From Phlebotomus papatasi (Eukaryota; Arthropoda; Insecta; Diptera; Psychodidae): a stretch of 64,000 bases of DNA. Position 1 is the stretch's first letter. The number at the start of each line of letters is the position of its first letter. A program made the position numbers and the translations under genes. The DNA lies in assembly GCF_024763615.1 (NCBI RefSeq), contig NC_077222.1, forward strand, positions 57,536,001 through 57,600,000, in the 5' to 3' direction. This document shows, in pieces, positions 10,711-24,500 of this stretch. Below the pieces are notes generated by a model. It had not been told where the DNA came from. It saw only the letters and a program-made list of their open reading frames with translations, and made no database searches.

Positions 10711-13700
10711 AGTCATAATTTCTAGCATTTTACAAAGCTTAAACACTTTTCCATCTCTGTATTAACAAATAACTATTTTTCTAGTCTAAAAGTATATGTT
10801 ACATTTATATTAAACATCGTGAATTTTGAAATGATACAGATTTAAGATTAGTGGTGACAACAGTTCACATCATAACATTTCATGTGTCAGCCTATCAGAT
10901 AGATCAGTCACTGTAGTACTTACATTCAAAGTCAAGAGTTCTATGTAATGTGTTCAGACAGTAAATCGAAAATCATAGGGATATTTACGAAAAACTTATG
11001 AGAAGTTTTGTCTGAGAAAATTGCCGGAAAATGTTATGTTCTTTAAAGACTGGCTATAACAATAATGCAGTGCTTCCAAGAGTCTTCTTGGTCAAAACTA
11101 ATACATTGTATGTGCAATATTGCGGGCGTTTTATGGTTCATTTCTTAATTCAACAGTTTGGGAAATTTCTCTGTGAGAGCCAAATTTTATATGAGTGTTG
11201 AATTAACGTTCATCAGTGGACACAATAAACGCAATGAACTAAGAGATATTTAGATTTAGATAATAGACAATTCAACTATAAGTCTAATAAATTAGTTAAT
11301 TTATGCAATTTCTGCAAATTCAGCAGATTTATATCTAAAATTCATCCTAGAGACAGTGATAATCAATCATCAATTAAACTAATCGTTTTATTACATTTAA
11401 TTAAATGATTGTGGATTCTGATCCTATACTTTGTCATTTTGCAGATAATGCATTTGTGAATAATGCACATTTAATTATCTCTCTTTTAATGAGAAAACTA
11501 TAGACTTCTGTTTCTCTTACATATCAAAATGGTTTGATTTATTTAGTAAAGATAAACAATTCACTGAATCATGATAAGTTTATAAAATAACACACTTAAT
11601 ATTTACACAATTTGTAGAGGATTTTCCTTCACATCTCATTACAAATATCTTATTTGGATTGTGAAAAGTGCCAAAACATTGAGATGTTTGAATTAATTGA
11701 GACATGAAAGTTTATATAATTATCACCAAGGATCATTCAATAAATACCTACACATATTTTTTTCAATAAAATCTTTGATAAAAATAAAATTCATATGTGA
11801 AGAATTAATTATTCTGTTACATCAAATCATCACATCTAATGATTCATGAAATTAAGATTTTATAAAATAGAGAAGATCACAAAACTTGCGAGAAACACTT
11901 ACAATATACTGCAACATTTTTTAGTCATTATCTCTATGGATTCCTGGCCACTGCGGAAATCCTTCAATTCAGCCTCCGTCAAAAAGTGTTACGGAAATTT
12001 CTTTTTTTTTAAAAAAATTATATGTATATGATCCGGATAGAATGAAAATTACAAAATATAATTACACAGTAGAAGCACTCTTGAAAAATTCTTTTGAGAA
12101 AAAATAATGACAGTGGAGAAGAGTAGCGCAAAACACAAAATTAACAGACCAAAATGTGTAAATGTGGGGTGGCAAAATGGGGTGAAAATCAAGGAAAAGT
12201 CTTTCGTGATATCTTTCAATTTAAATTCACTATGGTAGCAAAATTCTGCTTTGGAAGTCGATGACGTGTTGGTTTGTAGAGAAAAAAGATTTGTCCATTT
12301 GATAACAACAAAGAAAATACATATATATATTGTTCACTCTTAGAGTTGGAGCAATAATATAGAGAAAAAGCAACAAAAAAAATAACAATATACACGGTCA
12401 GTGTTTAGGGTGAAAAAATATTGGGAACTAGTATTTTTTTTCTTTGTTTTTGTTGCTTTGAAAACCACAAAAATAGACATCACACAAAAATATAAAACTC
12501 ACACGGCTATTTCAGCCATGCACTGTAAAACATTCCCAACTATTATGCTAAACTTTAATCAGGATGTGTATTGATTTACTTTACCAATGAATATTTTCTA
12601 TTAGGTGGGATGGTTCACAAATAACATTTACATTACATTGCATGAAGGATAAATATAAAATTCGTGCCAAGCTTGAATTCCAATAGTACGAAATTTTCAG
12701 GAAAATACCGAATCACCGAGCATTTGAATAACAAAAAAGCTCCATGCCTCATTAGTGAAGAAATCACCAAATATCGCAACACTAACGACACATTTCACTC
12801 AATGTTTTTATGAGAGTGCTAAATTACTTTATCTGATCAATAAAAGAACACACCATATAGGCTTTTCTGAATTTTTGGATAGTTGGATTCTTGTGGTAAC
12901 CAACTTGGATGTAACCCTTGAAATTATATTTTTCCCCTGCAGAATTTCCCTCATACCACTTATGATTTGAATGTCGTGATAATAATCAATTAAAACTTTA
13001 ACTTTAAACTTTTAAATTCAATTTACACAGAAAACTGAAAAATGTTCTTTAATCGAATTACAGTAGCATGCATTTAATTTTAACCCATAAAATACGAATA
13101 GGGGAATTTGGCATTTCCATGTTGGCCAAAGTCAAAGTATTCTGAATAATTTAATTTTTGAGTCACTCGATGCAATTAAAAATTCATTTAAAAATCGTAA
13201 AATTTAATCACATTTAACAAGTTGAACAATGCTAATACTATCTTCTTAGCAAGAGATTATAAAACTCGATAAATTACTTAGTCTGAAATTTTTGTTATCA
13301 GTTTGCCTGATTTTTTTATACATTTTTTCAGGAATTTAAAAATATTTTTATGCTTTAAACCTCCGCTAAAATTTTTTTTTGTAGTCTTTGTAGCACATAA
13401 GCCAAATCATAGGAGTATGTAAGGATTAATAGCTCGGAACTCAATATGTATAATTAGGTCGTTAGTCCTTGAAAATGAAAGGATCTAAATCTAAAACTAC
13501 ACTGTAGTTTGATAATGTAGAGGAGTTAGGGTGTTCCACAGAGATTAATGTAGGCTCAAAAGATGAGAAGTTCATGTATACGGAATACTATTATTACCAG
13601 GAGTCTGGTAGTTGGGGTATCTACTGACTAAAATACCTTGGAGATCGAGTATTTTAAAATGACTAACATTGCAAATCCGACTCATAAAGTCGTTAATAAG

Positions 13701-13780
13701 TTACTAGAACTTCATAGAGCTCTTCGCAATGGCTTCGGTACTCATTGGGCTTTTTTATCCTAATCCCAAATTTTACAACA
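10711..13780. other. Mostly gene-free stretch
   Basis: AT-rich DNA without recognisable protein-coding sequence, apart from one weak terminal-exon candidate on the minus strand at 11899-11973. There is a short AT dinucleotide run near 12320. Confidence 0.4.
11899..11973 (-). CDS. Possible terminal exon ending in a CaaX-like motif
   Basis: After a plausible acceptor (CACTTTTTGACGGAG) the minus strand reads AELKDFRSGQESIEIM, then TKKCCSIL and a stop. A cysteine four residues from the end followed by aliphatic residues is the signature of prenylated proteins. The stretch is richer in G+C than its surroundings. Against it: only about 25 codons, no identified partner exon upstream and no family match. 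Low confidence. Confidence 0.2.
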   Translation of the reverse strand, partial: AELKDFRSGQESIEIMTKKCCSIL

Positions 13781-13782
13781 AA

Positions 13783-14090
13783 AATTTGTCATATGACATA
13801 GTCATAGTCTTACAGAATTTCCCTTCCGGAGACTATAAAACCGTAAATAGACTCAAGCTGATCCTAGAGAATTTTTAGCCCGTAAAATTTAGCAGAAAAG
13901 GATCAGTCCAAACTATTATACACTGATAGTTTAGGATCAGGGATAAGAGATTATTCGAAAAAATTTCTTTTACCGTCACTTTTTACGAGGCTAACATTCT
14001 AGCTAAATGATTAGTCTGAGTGGTTTGAGTCCATTTGGCTTTCAGCCTGGAAGTTCTCAACCCCTCAACATTATAAAAAGATCAAGAGCC
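13783..14090. repeat. Fragments of two dispersed repeats
   Basis: At 13783-13830 a solitary end (TTTGTCATATGACATAGTCA ... CAGAATTTCCC) matches the termini of the element at 60372-60603. From about 13850 the phrases CAAGCTGATCCTAGAGAAT and CCCGTAAAATTTAGCAG match repeats near 34545 and 40088 (CAGGCTAATCCTCGAGAAT, CATGTAAAATTTGGCAG). Confidence 0.5.
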
Positions 14091-14159
14091 GGGGACCCTA
14101 TTTCAGAAAATAGAATTGAAATAAGAAGAAATTATAAAATTATTAATAGTATACATACA

Positions 14160-14420
14160 ATTTATTAAATTAGAAATTGATCCAAGCCTTTATGACGTCT
14201 TGACTGCTTTTTTTTCTTGCCTTTGGCTGTTTTCTTTTTTTTCTCTTCTTTTCACTTCTGTTAAACTGTACTGTCCCTTCCTTGGTTTATACAACCTGAG
14301 AAGGAGCATTTCCACCGTTTGGCTCTGGAGTAGGTTGGTCCCCAACGCTGAGACAGCGGTGGACGCAAATAATTTCCTGCCTGTAATGTTGCCTCTAAGA
14401 AACACACAGTTTCAAAGGCA
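14160..14420 (-). other. Coding-like island of unclear status
   Basis: A G+C-richer patch with coding-like reading on the minus strand. One frame ends RKKSSQDVIKAWINF then stop (14170-14172), closely followed by AATAAA on the minus strand (complement at 14161-14166), and is open back to 14286. A second frame is open for 71 codons, rich in Lys/Arg near its end. A possible acceptor, CTCCTTCTCAG, lies at about 14295. It could be the last exon of an unrecognised minus-strand gene or a decayed gene fragment. No domain is recognisable. Confidence 0.2.
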
Positions 14421-16772
14421 GATTTTCATTTAAATTAAAAAAAAATAAAAAACATAAATTTGGAAAGGAAAGATTTGTAAATATCGAAACGATAATGTAT
14501 CAATTAATTAAATAAAAATGTGTTTCGATTTTTTATCTAGCAGTATACTTATCAATTTTACCAAAATTTTCAAGGATTGAGTATTTATTATAAGAGGCTA
14601 TAAGGCTACAAAAGTCTTTAAAAAACTTAGAACAAATGGAAAAACTTTATTAACTAAAAGCACACGATCCCTGTAGTATGATGAAATTTTTTCGTTGCAT
14701 GATTCTAAATATAAATCAGCCCCCCTCCAGGGGGTAAATTTTAGTACCGACATTAAAGTTTTGATAAAAATGCTTTCCCGCTGTTTGCCCGTCCGTTTGT
14801 CCATTACTAAACCTTCGTCAACATATTAAAAATTAAATTTTATATTTCATGTTAATTACAAATAAGAAGAACAAAGCATAAGAGGTTAAAACTTTCCTAC
14901 ATTAATAGTTAAACAGGCTTTTACTCTAAAGGTCTTACATTGTTTCATTTACAGTTGCTTTTAAAAGCTTCTATTTCACCATAAAATATCTGTAAGGAAA
15001 TTATTATTTGAATTCGCTCATTTAAAAAGCTGCAATTAAATAACGAATATAGTCTTTAACATAAGCTGTGCTTTTTATAACATAAGAACCACTTTAGCTT
15101 TGCAATGTAGTTGGGGTAAAAGGGAGTGAAGTGATTAAAGTAGTGAAAGTAGTCCTTTCTTGTGTGCTAAAACCCAGGGAGCAGAGAATATCGATTTTAT
15201 TTTCACAAAATTTGTAGCACTGGCTTTTACGACACCTCGGCACAAAGTGAAAATCTCTTTAAATGCTATGGTATACCAGTGGTTCCCTCCCAAAAAAAGC
15301 AACTTCTAAACACAAGGTGGTCGGATTTTCCAGAAGGAATTGCGTTGCTACAGAACCAGAGGTCACATTCCCACTATATTTATTGCTATTGCATGATTAT
15401 GTTGTAAGAAAATGTACTTTGCAGTATTTCCGGGTTTTCCATATATAGCTTACATTATAGCACTGTATACAATATCCGGCTCTGCTATACTATAAATGAT
15501 TATGAAGAAAAGTTGACACTTGGAAGATTGGTATCAGGCACTTGGCCATAGTCATTCCGACATTTGGGGGTTTTTCAAGAAACTAAGAATAGTATTTTTA
15601 GCTTCCAAATGTCATTGATTACTCCCCAATCGTTAAGATTTTGCTATTAAGATAATAATTTTATTTATTTTTGATTGATGAATCGATTTGGATTCAAGAA
15701 ACTTTCATTTTTGTTTCTCTTCCATTTCGCTCCTTGTGGCTAAAACCTTGTAATAGTGAGATTTTTTCATGTTTAAGCTCCATTCCTTCTCACACTTCTC
15801 TGCACGAACAGGGAGAAAATCACACTAACAACAGAAGACGTGTTAAAGAGCAAAAGTCACCATAAATTTTCCTATATTTTACTAGAATATTCAAACCACT
15901 GAGAAACATAAATCAACGGGAAATGCTTATTTAATTTTAAAGCTCTGCTAAAGCTTTAAATATTCCATATAATTAAAAAGTTATACCTCATTGTTTCAAT
16001 ATTCGGGAAAGATCAATGCAATATTAAAGTGTATAAGGAAAATATTAAAAAAATAATTAATTATATCATAAAATGTACAAATTTACAAAAAATGCATTTT
16101 ATAGTCTAATAAAAGGACTTTTGGTGCAAAACTTTTAGTATTCATTAGTTTAAAAGCCTTATAATGATTACTGAAGGTGAAAGAACTGTGGTATTATCAC
16201 TGCACTTTATTACGTAAGCTTAATGCTTAAAGAAATTTGACAATTTAAAATTAAAGATCTTTATCAGATGATAAGAGACAGCTTTCGAAGACTTAATGAG
16301 TAAAAGCTCAAAAATATTTAATACAAAATTCATTATGCTACTTTAAAATTAATAATAATATTTGTATTTCTTGGCAAAACTTATTTTCATTAAAATCCAA
16401 AGCTTTTAATAAGCCATCGATTTTCAAAGCTTAAGGCAATTCTAACGCCAAGGTTTCTTTAAAACCTTAAGAAAAACACAAAAAACTTCAGATAAACTGT
16501 GCCGAAATGGAAATGTTGAATATTTCTAAATTGTCTTTAATTTCTAAAATGTTTGAGATAATTTTCTAAAACCTTTAAAAATGAAAATTTTGGGATGAAC
16601 TCGTAGTTTATGAACAAATACTACCCATTTACTCATAATTCTTTATTGTGGAAGATCATCAATACCAGATGGAATTCTGATATAAAGGAAACTTGATGGT
16701 ATTTGGAAGACATTTAATTCAAATTGCTTCATTTGAACTAAAAATTCTTTTAAATAAGCGCATGGAAAAATA
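14421..16772. other. Gene-free stretch
   Basis: No convincing exon or structured repeat was seen. The short ORFs around 15263 and 15671 use near-cognate or unremarkable starts and have no protein-like features. Confidence 0.4.
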
Positions 16773-17372
16773 TTAGGGGAATGTGGGTATAGTTCGCACA
16801 CAATGAACCTTCAAACGATGCGAATTTTCTAGTTTGCAAAGAGCATGGCTTACCATTTCTCATCTCGTCTTACGAGGTTAATAATATCTATTTTATGGCT
16901 AATAAATTGATAACTCCGTCCCAATTTGATGTCCGTTTTTGAATAAACTCACTAAAATTAGAGAATAATATCATATTCCTTTGGTTGAATAATATACTTT
17001 TTCAATGACCCGCATTGAGAGACATCAGCAGAGAAAATTCAAGAGCTTCAAGAGGCACTCCTTCATGAAGTCAAAGATTTGAGCTTTTCACATGATATAA
17101 AATTGTTTTTACACTCAAATAGTATTTTTATTTATCACAAAATACCATTTATGTCTGTTTTTGAACAAAAACTCTTTCTAGCCTGCAAACATCCTCTGGA
17201 ACAATTTCTTATAGGTTTGGAATAGTTAGACATAAAAAAAATAGATTTTATATTGATATTTGGAGTGATTTTACTAGTTAAAAGAATCATTTGTCGTCCA
17301 TTCCGTACATTCCATAGTATTCTTCTAAGAATTCAAACTAAGGGGTTAAAATATGGGACTGTACTTTTGACA

Positions 17373-17589
17373 TAAAGGAAACCGGGGCACCACTAAACAC
17401 GAGGTAGCTCCAAACACTGCGATTTTTTAATCGGATATTCGACTTTTAAAGGACAAGACTTAAAGAAATTTATAGGCATTGTAGGGATGCTTGTCCACTG
17501 AAGAAATGGTTGAAATAGTCCAAGTAATTTAGAAATAAAAATTAGTGTTTGGTGCAACCCCGTGTTTGATGGTGCCCCAGTTTTCCCTA
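17373..17589. repeat. TIR MITE, copy 2 of the 8876 family
   Basis: Left end TAAAGGAAACCGGGGCACCA and right end TGGTGCCCCAGTTTTCCCTA flank an interior that matches 8876-9084 (GCGATTTTTTAAT, ATGCTTGTCCACTGAAG). More diverged than copy 1. It lies about 0.8 kb upstream of the first KChIP coding exon. Confidence 0.85.
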
Positions 17590-18406
17590 CTTTCTTTCAG
17601 AATTATAAATCCTTAATTTGATATTAGGTATTTGAATTAAATATTTAAATCTCTTTTTGCTTCAAGAATGTTTGGAATAATTTTAATAATATTAATTCTT
17701 ATTATACAGCAAGAACTTAAACACTCTCGAATTTTGAAAGAAAAGTTGAAAAGTTTTATTTATTGCGTAATTTTTCTTCCAAGGATTGATTTGTGAATTT
17801 ATTGAAATCCTTGTACCAATTCTAAATCGAAATTCTCTGTAAATATACCCAGATCTCAAGAAAAATTGGTAAAAGTTTTCTTATGCAATATTAATTGTAC
17901 CACCCCATGAACAATGAAATTTTAATAATATATTAGACAGCGCAATTTTCCCCACTTTTAGGAGTAATTTTAAGTGCAGGCTTTGAAAACATCGAATATG
18001 TTGAAAAATTATATAAAGATATCAATAACTCTACTAAAAAATAGAAGGTACAATGTTGCATTAAATTGAACGCAAACGAAGTTTAAAGTTTCTATAAAAT
18101 TGAATTTTTATTGGGTTAAAGAGTGGTTATGGGTTTTTTTGCTACGTTCAGCACAATTTTGGAAGTATACCAAAAACCATATAATAACAAAAGTTTCTCT
18201 TCTCATATTTTTCAGCATACCAGTCATCAGAAACCAATCATGATTCGGTAAAGCAGACCGGGGCATCACCTCCATGGGGAAAAATGTTCTTCATATTAGT
18301 GTACTAAGAATCAGAATTGACTGCACTTGAGAATTTCTGTCAATCTGGAACATCTTTCGTGGTCTGGTAGACCACTTCAGGGTTGTGTTTTTTGCACAAT
18401 TGAGTC

Positions 18407-18562
18407 ATGGCTACACCACCTGACAGTCCTCTCGAGGAAGTGGTGTATGAACTTGAGCCAACACGTGTTCCAAAACCAATTCCCGTTGCACTAGAAGATC
18501 TCTGTCGACAAACAAAATTCACAAGACAAGAAATCCGAGTGATGTACAGAGGATTTAAAACT
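18407..18562 (+). CDS. KChIP coding exon 1 (N-terminus)
   Basis: Encodes residues 1-52, ending RVMYRGFKT before donor GTAAGTAA. The first 20 residues (ATPPDSPLEEVVYELEPT) are specific to this isoform; from PIPVALEDLCRQTKF onwards the sequence is the conserved KChIP core. It could instead start as an internal exon at an AG three bases before the ATG. Confidence 0.9.
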
Positions 18563-21500
18563 GTAAGTAAAATCTTATTGCTCATTTTTTCAAACTCCTT
18601 ATTATATCTTAGAAAATCACAAATACATAGCAAATAGCATAATGCTAGAGGTATTCATGAAATGAATAATATATGGAATGAATATATAATGGAAATAACT
18701 TTGAAGGATATTTTTTTAACTACTAGAAATTATGTGGTATTCAAATCAAATAGCTGAAATTTTAAATAACTCCACTAAATCTTAAAAACAAACTTTGTGA
18801 AATAATAACGTGATTATTTCAGTTTCTCTTATTCGTTGAATTTTTTCTTCGATTGGGTTAAATTTTCATCTCATAACCTTCATATTGATAAATTTTTGAA
18901 ACTCAGATATACTTCCAACGAGTGTGTCCTAAATTATTCACTTTGTTTTAAATGTTGATAAATATGCAACAGCAGAACTTTTAAATTATGGAATAATTCA
19001 TAGTATTACTAACAAAATTTCACATTAAAACTCACTGTAAAAGTTTAGAAGATGGTGGGGCAATTTTCCGCAGCTGAACTTTTGTTTAAGACTCATTTGC
19101 TAAACGTAAATATAAATGCTTTTAAAACTAACAAAGTGCGATTAGTTTCTCTTATGTTTTGGCTATTTTAAAATAACACAGCACTATTCACAAAAATATA
19201 TATTTTCAAAAATAATGCATACGTGAACTACCCCACTCAGCCCTAATGCAGCAACAAAACATATCAGTTGAAAATTCATAGCCTATCCGCTGAAGTAGAG
19301 ATCGCCAGAGAAAGAAAAATGTTCCATAATTTTCATAAAATATAGGCTCTAAACTAAATCAATTTTTAATATTTTATCGGCGTCCATAGAGGTGAAAGAA
19401 ACACCGAAAGAAAATCTGATTCATTTTTATTGTTAATTGTCGATCAGTGAAAATTTTCTCGTCCTTAAGGGGTTAAAAAAACTGTGTTTAAAGTATTTGA
19501 AGTACGATTAATCTAATTCGCCTAATTAATATAATCACCTAAAGTAAAAAAAAACAACTAAAGAGTTTCTGTCACTACGCAACTAAGATTATTTTTAATA
19601 AATAATTTTTAAAATATTTAAATTTGAACTTTTGAGAGTTTAATAGAAAAAAGTACACGTTTCGGTATATGTTATATCACATTTCATTTTACAAAATGAA
19701 TTGCGAGAATAGAAAATAATCCTTTGTTCAAGCACAAAAAAATAGAAAGAATGAAAATTTATAATGAAATCGGTGCACTAGTTTTTAATAAACCTTGTTC
19801 ACCGATTCAACAATTGATTTTTGATCAAATTCAAATAAACTTGACATTTTCCTCTGACCCATTGTAGAGACAGATATTTCTAAAGAATCTATCTTCGAGA
19901 GAATATTTTTTTCGAAGAACTTGAAACTTTTGAGAAAATATTTTTCAAATTCCGCACTATAATACATTTTTTTTTAAATTTTCTTTTAAGAATTTCTGTC
20001 CGGGAATGTAGAAAAAGACCAAACCTATCTTAATTTTCATAATTTTATTTTCTACAAAAATGTAGAGGATAAAATAGTTTCATGAAATATTTTCATATAT
20101 TTCTTGCAGTTTTTTCTTTAAATTTTAAGTTCCACGTCACCTCTTTTGGTTTTTGGCAAATCTTATGTCCTAGACATACTTACGACTTAAGCCGAGAGAC
20201 GACTTAGTGGAAAATGATGGAAATGATGTCTAACCATTATTTCGAATATAATAACGCTAAGCCGTCTCTCGGCTAATCCTCAGGTCTGTCAAGGCCATTA
20301 GGACTAATGAAAATTGATAGAATTGAGATTAAATTACTCTTAAGTTTCTAAATGCACTAAACCATACCCTTAGGCATGTAAATATTTTATAGGATATAAA
20401 ATCATAATTGTTATTATCAAGGATTTTTAAATCTTTAGAAAATGACTAAAGTCGTTTTATTTGCCTATAACGTCAAAAATCCTAGTAAAAACAAAAACTG
20501 ATATAAGTACATTTCGAATTATTGATCATAAAAAGAGTAGGGGAAAACTGGGGCAAAAAGTCACAAATCGAAAATTCAAAATTCAATATCTTCCAATATA
20601 AGTAAGATAGCGGCTAAATTTTTTTTCCATAAATAGCCTCCATGGGTCTTCTTCAATGTCGTAAGTTTGTTAGAATTTGAACAAGGAATTTAGAAAATAA
20701 AAAATATCGAAATTTTTAGCCCTATTTTTGAAATATCTTTCATGTAGAAAATATCAATTATTAGCTAGGGGAAAGTGGGGCTATATTGAGCTGTGGGGCT
20801 AAATTGATATACGATTTTCCGCATATTTCTAAAGGCAGCTGGTATTTACAATTGTTTTATTTAGATTCACAATTGTTTTGCCTATCTAAATTATATTACG
20901 TTAAAGCGGAGTTTCCTTTATAAATATGAGAAAAAATCGAATATCAATGTAACCCCACAGCTCAATATAGCCCCACTTCCCCCTACTTATATTAAATTTG
21001 ATGCACTGGTGAATATTTCCCAAATTATCTGGATATTCTTTGAATACGAATCCGCTAACTATTTTAGAATTTTACAAAGATTCTTTTCTCCAGAAATCGT
21101 TTTATTAAAAACGACCACTTGGGGTAAAAAGTAACAAAAGCTATGGAGCAAAAAGTAAGAAAAACCGAAACAATTTCTGATATCCCACGGTGAAAAGAAA
21201 CGTCAATGCTATGTGTCGCCGTTTGTTGATTGCATTGGTCAAACGATTTGCAGTCTTTTGTGTGTTTTTTCTAAAATAGCTTAAAATGCGCTTTTCTCGC
21301 TCAGATACAGAAAACGGTGTTTTACAAAGGTGTAGAAGAATAAATTTCCTATGAAAATATGTCCTCTCGGTATTTTACTTAAATTTACGTAATCCCGTAA
21401 TAAAGCGAATCAAAATGTGATAGTATCTTATGCCTGATACTATTTGCCCCAGCATTTTTGAGAATGATCACAAAATTACCTTTCAGAAAACGGCTCGATA

Positions 21501-24500
21501 AATGTATTTCCTTACAAAATAGAGGAAAATGACTTTCACAAAGTTGTAGAGCGGTAAATTTCCTATAAAACTGCGTTAATTAGAAATTTTGGAGGTGCTC
21601 GGGTAGCTTGTAAAAAAATAAAATATCCGTTTTGTGACTTTTTACCCCAGTCTCCCCTATATGTATTCCAATGTAATTTCTTTACTTATATTTTTTTTAA
21701 CCTCTGAATTTGTCTAATTTCTCAAGTTAAAAGGATTTCTTATTATTTGGCAGATTAGGTAAATTTGTGGATGCAATGGCTCTATAATGGCACGTGTACC
21801 GGGTTCGAATTTCATTTAAATAAAGTCGCTCATACGTCATAGAAGATAGAAAGCCGATTTAATTCATAAACCTAATTATGATCAGATTACGTAAATCAAT
21901 TTTCTATTCAGACAATTCAGTTCTGGGATATAAATATGTCAAATAAAAAATAACTAAACATTTATCATTGTTAACCGAAATATTGAATTTGATAGTAATA
22001 AAATCACACGATTTTCACCATCACGTACAATTGTAAACCGCAGTGAAAATTATTAATATCTCCTGTTGGCGTACAAAAATAGCTGATATTGATAGTTTAT
22101 TAAACAGTTCGCAGTCACAAAGGCCGTTCAATTATATCAATAACAAAATTCAGAATTATTTAGATATATACCTTTTGCAATAATATTTCCACTATATTTA
22201 GATTATTGAAAGCTTTTCTTTTAATAATTTCTCTTTCTCTGTCTTCCCACCCAGGAATGTCCAGAAGGTGTTGTACATGAAGACTGTTTCAAAGACATTT
22301 ACGCAAAATTTTTTCCACATGGCAGTAAGTATCACTCATCACCTTTTTGTATCGACCATTCTCAAATATTGACGCAAACACTGAAATTTTCACACCAGCC
22401 CAATTATACCTCAATGCTCTGAATTTTAATCTCATTACCATTTAATAGTCCACGATTGCCACCTATATATTCGACATAATGTTTGTATTCAAAATTTTCT
22501 TACACACTATATTGATTTGTTTGAAACACAAATTACAAATTTAACTTCATTTTAAATAAACCAAAATTATTTTTAAATGTTTGTGTTAAGATCTAAAAAA
22601 AAAATAAAGTAAGGAAATTTAAATGCTTTTTCCGTAGCTTTTTCATCAACAAGTATTAAATTTGCACAAGCATTTCCTTTTCAATAAACCCCCCACAATT
22701 AAGAACATTAAGAGTGATTTGAGCATAAAGTGGCGTATAACTCATTTTCTTGCAAAAGACCCTAATATATACTAAATGGTGGAATAATTGAAACCACAGT
22801 CCCAAGTTATATAATTTAAACATCCAATGACTTTTAAAATATCAATTATTATTTCAGATTCCAGCCTTTATGCCCATTACGTGTTCAAAGCATTCGATGT
22901 TAACTGCAACGGAGCAATTAGCTTTCGGGTATGTTGAACAATAATACTCCACCAATTTATTTGCCATGCTCCAAAATCAAAACAATCATTTTAACTTATA
23001 ATACAACATTGTATATGTGTGTTCAATAAATTAAACATCACGGGCGATTCTCTTCACAAAGTCTCAAATGAAAAACTGGTATCGTAAAATAGAATTATTC
23101 TTAACAGTAGGACACCGCTAATTAAAGAGTTTATATAAATAAATAGTGGTAGGATCATTTTACATTATACTCGCAATTCTTCAAAGTTTTAAACAAAACA
23201 ATATTTACCACACGAAAAAGTACCCAATTAAATTGGGTGTTTTATAATTATCTTTCTATGTTTAATTTCCTCTATAGAACTGTTTTAGGAGCACAGAGTG
23301 ATTCAAATAAACGAGCAATCCAAATTACTATTCAGTTTAATACCCATGCTGAATATGAAATTTCATTGTCCTTGCTATTTTGCAAAGCTAAAAGTCAATA
23401 AAAATTCTAATTGCTCGATTAATTGTACCAATCTGTGGTATTTTTAATTTAGTTTTTTTATCTTTGTAGTTTAAATTAATAATCAGAATATGAATTAGTA
23501 GATTTAACGGTGAAAACACATTACATACAATTTTTGATATGACATAAAAAAATATCTGCTATGTCTATGTAAAATGGTTGTGCCAATTACAACCTTATAA
23601 ATTAGTACCAGATTTAAAAGCTAATCATAATAATAGAAACACTTAGAGTGAGTGTGCCAAATTTCAGCCAGCTTGCAATTCCGTCCAAATTTTTTGTTCC
23701 TCGAATTTCCATGAATTTTTAGTTTTTGCATACTCTAGCGATTATACAATGCAAAAAAATAACAAAAAATGTCGCTTGGACAAACGAGATGATTTAAAAA
23801 TACATTGGAAGAATTCCGGAAGTGTGAGGAACTATGAGAATGAAGGTGTCCGAAATAGGCCACCAAAGCTATATGTCTTGATTTTTATTCATTTTAAAAT
23901 GTGTTAAGAATAATTTTAGAGAAAATATAGACGATAAACTGTCTAAAAGGTTCCAAAAATCACCCCTTAAGAAGAAGTAACAATAAAGTCGACTTGTATT
24001 AAAAACATTACATTTCAAACTTGAAACTTTGGCGCTTGCATGCAACAATGCCGAAATTTGACATACTTACCCTACCCTGATATAAATGACAACCCTATAC
24101 CCTGATATAGAAGGTATAAAAGGGTGACAAAGCGTCCCAGGCTTTGCGAAGTGCTCGAACTCATGACTAAGATGCTATACCTCAAAAGTACTTTGGCATC
24201 ATTTACATAATTTAAGTAGTAAATTAAGTAATGAGTAATTTTTTTTCATAATAAATAATAATACCAATTTATTGATAGATGCCCAAGTTACATAACATAA
24301 AAATGAGAACAAGGTAGTAATTATATAGTTTATAGTAATTAAATTTACTTACAATCTGGACTAATTTCTATGAACTATAAACTCTGAATGAATATGAAAT
24401 AGACAATCTATCGCTTATAAACCGACAATTAATTTGTTCTCAATATTTAATTTTCATGCGATTTATAGGATTTATAAATCAGTTTAAATTGGTTATAAAG

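Noticed and set aside
16773..19245. TIR-like pair TAGGGGAATGTGGGTATAGT and TAGGGCTGAGTGGGGTAGTT (inverted) bracketing KChIP exon 1, as if an element carried the exon
   Set aside because: Nearer partner ends exist for each (about 17961 for the left, about 19046 for the right), and the exon is a normal part of the KChIP gene; a single 2.5-kb element is not needed.
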